Below are positions 6,040 through 7,521 of a stretch of 7,521 bases of DNA, in pieces. Origin of the DNA: NAK82 sp036172345 (lineage in GTDB: Bacteria > Chloroflexota > Anaerolineae > 4572-78 > NAK82); contig JASFBB010000143.1 of the NCBI GenBank assembly GCA_036172345.1, positions 1 through 7,521 of the forward strand, in the 5' to 3' direction. Each line of letters begins with the position of its first letter. The stretch's first letter is position 1. The notes beneath the pieces are model-generated. The model was not told the origin of the DNA. It saw nothing but the letters and a program-made list of their open reading frames with translations, and ran no database searches. A program made the translations under genes and the position numbers.

Positions 6040-6225
6040 TTAGAACAGGGTGTAGATGAACGGTGCGACGGCGGAACCTTGCGCAAAGACCAGCAACGCA
6101 CCGAACAACACGATCACCACCACCATAGGGATCAACCACCACAGCTTGCGCCGCCACAGGAACTGCAATAACTCGCCGATAATGCCGGCACGAGTCAGCA
6201 CACCGCTCTTCCGCGATCCCACCAT
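6040..6225 (-). CDS. DUF5989-family small single-span membrane protein
   Basis: A 61-residue protein: a basic N-terminal part, the segment GELLQFLWRRKLWW (17-30), one membrane span (about 29-48), and the C-terminal signature FAQGSAVAPFIYTLF ending the protein. This signature is characteristic of DUF5989 proteins, short proteins of unknown function usually met next to SxtJ-like membrane proteins and carbamoyltransferases. The basic WRRK before the span predicts that the N-terminus is cytoplasmic. ATG 6225 is chosen because GGAGG lies 8 bases before it. In-frame starts at 6240 (ATG) and 6246 (GTG) would place this ribosome site inside the gene and have no good site of their own. It is the first gene of the apparent three-gene operon, about 40 bases after the predicted transcription start. 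Confidence 0.88.
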   Translation of the reverse strand: MVGSRKSGVLTRAGIIGELLQFLWRRKLWWLIPMVVVIVLFGALLVFAQGSAVAPFIYTLF

Positions 6226-6272
6226 TGTAGAAACCTCCATTCGCACACGAAGTCAATACAACGATACGCTAT

Positions 6273-6301
6273 TATATAACAGGTATGGTAAAGGAACGCA
6301 A
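6273..6301 (-). promoter_or_regulatory. Candidate promoter for the DUF5989/SxtJ-like/carbamoyltransferase operon
   Basis: On the minus strand, TTGCGT (6301-6296) and TATATA (6278-6273) are separated by 17 bases, with a TG one base before the -10 box (extended -10). Reading the overlapping TATAAT as the -10 would give a 19-base spacer, which is less good. Transcription would begin about 40 bases before ATG 6225. Confidence 0.55.
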
Positions 6302-6490
6302 TCTGTGCCCCACCTGAGATGGTCTGGGTGCATTTCATTTTTGAGAAGAGGCGGAGTTCAAACCGAGCCATGCGTGAGCAAGGGGCAGAAATACCACTCC
6401 CTGACGGTCGCGGCTCAGATAGCCGTCACAACTCTGGGCCACTGTTTCCATCCGCCCCAAATCTGAAATACACCCGACGGACTCGGCCGG
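6302..6490. other. Divergent intergenic stretch between the carbamoyltransferase operon and transketolase
   Basis: No gene is supported here. Small open frames on both strands have no ribosome site, and parts of their translations come from the repeat at 6397-6422. Apart from that repeat nothing recognisable was seen. Confidence 0.5.
6397..6422. repeat. Dispersed intergenic repeat, copy B
   Basis: This is the second copy of the 26-base element at 2534-2559, in the same orientation, with one mismatch (G6407 for A2544). It lies in the divergent intergenic region, about 95 bases from each flanking -35 region on the left and 70 on the right, so it may be a passive genomic repeat and not an operator. 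Confidence 0.75.
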
Positions 6491-6519
6491 TTGACCCCAG
6501 GTGCATGCCATGCTACAAT
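6491..6519 (+). promoter_or_regulatory. Promoter for transketolase gene
   Basis: TTGACC (6491-6496) and TACAAT (6514-6519) are separated by exactly 17 bases, and TG at 6511-6512 makes an extended -10. Transcription would begin near 6526, giving a leader of about 130 bases before ATG 6656. The leader contains a small hairpin (ATCTGC 6547-6552 with GCAGAT 6558-6563) with no recognised riboswitch. Confidence 0.65.
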
Positions 6520-6655
6520 GAGTTTCGATCACCCATGCGTAGCATCATCTGCGCAGTGCAGATAACACGCACAATGGCGTCCCGCGTAAAGCTTATCCTG
6601 CATGTCGCGGACTCGCCTTGATTCCCTGCCATATCCTTTCACACGAGGTGCTACA

Positions 6656-7521
6656 ATGTCCAGAGAGCTCGATCAACTATGTGTCAACACCATCCGCTTC
6701 CTGGCCGTCGATGGAGTGCAGAAGGCAAAGTCGGGTCACCCGGGCATGCCGATGGGCATGGCCGATGCCGCCTATGTGCTGTGGACGCAGTTCCTGCGCC
6801 ACAACCCCCTGGATCCGAAGTGGCCCAACCGCGACCGCTTTGTCCTGTCAGCCGGACATGGGTCCATGTTGCTCTACAGCTTGCTCCACCTGACCGGCTA
6901 CGACCTGCCGCTTGAAGAGCTGATGCGTTTCCGCCAGTGGGGCAGTCGCACACCCGGCCATCCGGAGTACGACCTGGCACCCGGCGTCGAGACGACCACC
7001 GGCCCGCTGGGACAGGGTTTCGCCACCGGCGTTGGCATGGCGATTGCCGAGCGCTTCCTGTCAGCCACCTTCAACCGTCCTGGTTATAATCTGGTAGATC
7101 ACTACGTTTACGCCATTGTCAGCGATGGCGACCTTATGGAGGGCATCAGCCATGAGGCGGCTTCGCTCGCCGGCCACCTTAAGCTGGGCAAGCTCATCTA
7201 CCTCTATGACGATAACCACATTTCGATCGATGGCCCCACCGAGATCACCTTCACCGAGGATCGCGCGGCGCGCTTCGCCGCCTACAACTGGCATGTCCAA
7301 CAGGTAGACGGCCACGACCGCGCCGCTGTGGCGGCCGCTATTCGGGCTGCCCAGGCAGAGACGGAACGCCCGTCGCTGATCTGCTGCCGCACACACATCG
7401 GCTACGGCAGCCCCAATCGCCAGGACACCGCCAAGGCGCACGGCGAGCCGCTGGGTGAGGAGGAGGTAATCCTGACCAAGCGCAACCTGGGCTGGCCGGA
7501 GGATAAGACCTTCTACGTGCC
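6656..7521 (+). CDS. tkt: Transketolase, N-terminal part (3' end beyond window)
   Basis: This is a thiamine-diphosphate enzyme that moves two-carbon ketol units between sugar phosphates in the pentose phosphate or Calvin pathways. The 288 visible codons cover the diphosphate-binding domain of a protein normally near 660-670 residues. Motifs in order: SGHPGMPMG (26-34), LSAGHGSMLLYSLLHLTGY (64-82), GHPE (101-104), TTGPLGQG (114-121), SDGDLMEGISHEAASLAGHL (156-175) and YDDNHISIDG (184-193). D157 and N187 fit the magnesium and diphosphate ligands, and H28 and H68 the active-site histidines. The motif reads SDG where many homologues have GDG, a known variant that keeps the aspartate. GAGG 7 bases before ATG 6656 supports the start. 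The frame is open to the right edge. It is transcribed away from the carbamoyltransferase operon and probably unrelated to it. Confidence 0.97.
   Translation, partial: MSRELDQLCVNTIRFLAVDGVQKAKSGHPGMPMGMADAAYVLWTQFLRHNPLDPKWPNRDRFVLSAGHGSMLLYSLLHLTGYDLPLEELMRFRQWGSRTPGHPEYDLAPGVETTTGPLGQGFATGVGMAIAERFLSATFNRPGYNLVDHYVYAIVSDGDLMEGISHEAASLAGHLKLGKLIYLYDDNHISIDGPTEITFTEDRAARFAAYNWHVQQVDGHDRAAVAAAIRAAQAETERPSLICCRTHIGYGSPNRQDTAKAHGEPLGEEEVILTKRNLGWPEDKTFYV

Noticed and set aside
5990..6256. Minus-strand open frame of 88 codons overlapping the DUF5989-type gene
   Set aside because: It is out of frame with the gene whose translation ends in the recognised FAQGSAVAPFIYTLF signature; it is a shadow frame.
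6319..6621. Plus-strand open frame of 100 codons in the divergent intergenic region
   Set aside because: Its translation includes PLPDGRGSD from the dispersed repeat, it spans the transketolase promoter, and it has no ribosome site.
6649..6658. TGCTACAAT overlapping the transketolase start as a second extended -10 box
   Set aside because: No -35 box lies at the right distance, and a start of transcription there would fall inside the gene. The upstream promoter at 6491-6519 is much better.

Overview
The window reads as a moderately GC-rich bacterial chromosome segment, in a Chloroflexota-like style. That placement is an inference from the kinds of genes and the dispersed intergenic repeats, it is of low certainty, and no rRNA or marker gene is present to settle it. 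There are seven protein-coding genes: six on the minus strand and one, truncated by the right edge, on the plus strand. No tRNA, rRNA, CRISPR array or insertion sequence was seen.

From right to left along the minus strand there are three units. (1) Positions 6225-3626 hold a compact operon: a 61-residue DUF5989-type single-span membrane protein, a 165-residue SxtJ-like multi-span membrane protein, and a 611-residue NodU/CmcH/TobZ-type O-carbamoyltransferase. The last two overlap by one base. A promoter-like sequence lies at 6273-6301. This trio is the most interesting part of the window. Carbamoyltransferases of this type are known from antibiotic, saxitoxin and Nod-factor pathways, but the two membrane partners have no established function, and no other natural-product gene is visible here. 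(2) Positions 3407-2640 hold an OmpR/PhoB-type response regulator with its own promoter-like sequence and no adjacent histidine kinase. (3) Positions 2187 to the left edge hold a carbohydrate-type ABC importer: an abundant-type solute-binding protein, tandem hairpins, then a MalF-like permease cut off by the window edge. A second permease would be expected just beyond.

On the plus strand, a transketolase gene begins at 6656 behind a good promoter (6491-6519), divergent from the carbamoyltransferase operon, and runs off the right edge.

The two long gene-free gaps (2188-2639 and 6226-6655) carry promoters and leaders. They also share a 26-base repeat differing at one position, of the dispersed type whose chance translations read like LPDGRGSD or SLTVAA. 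The whole window looks like ordinary chromosomal metabolism, transport and regulation plus one poorly understood membrane-associated carbamoylation cassette.
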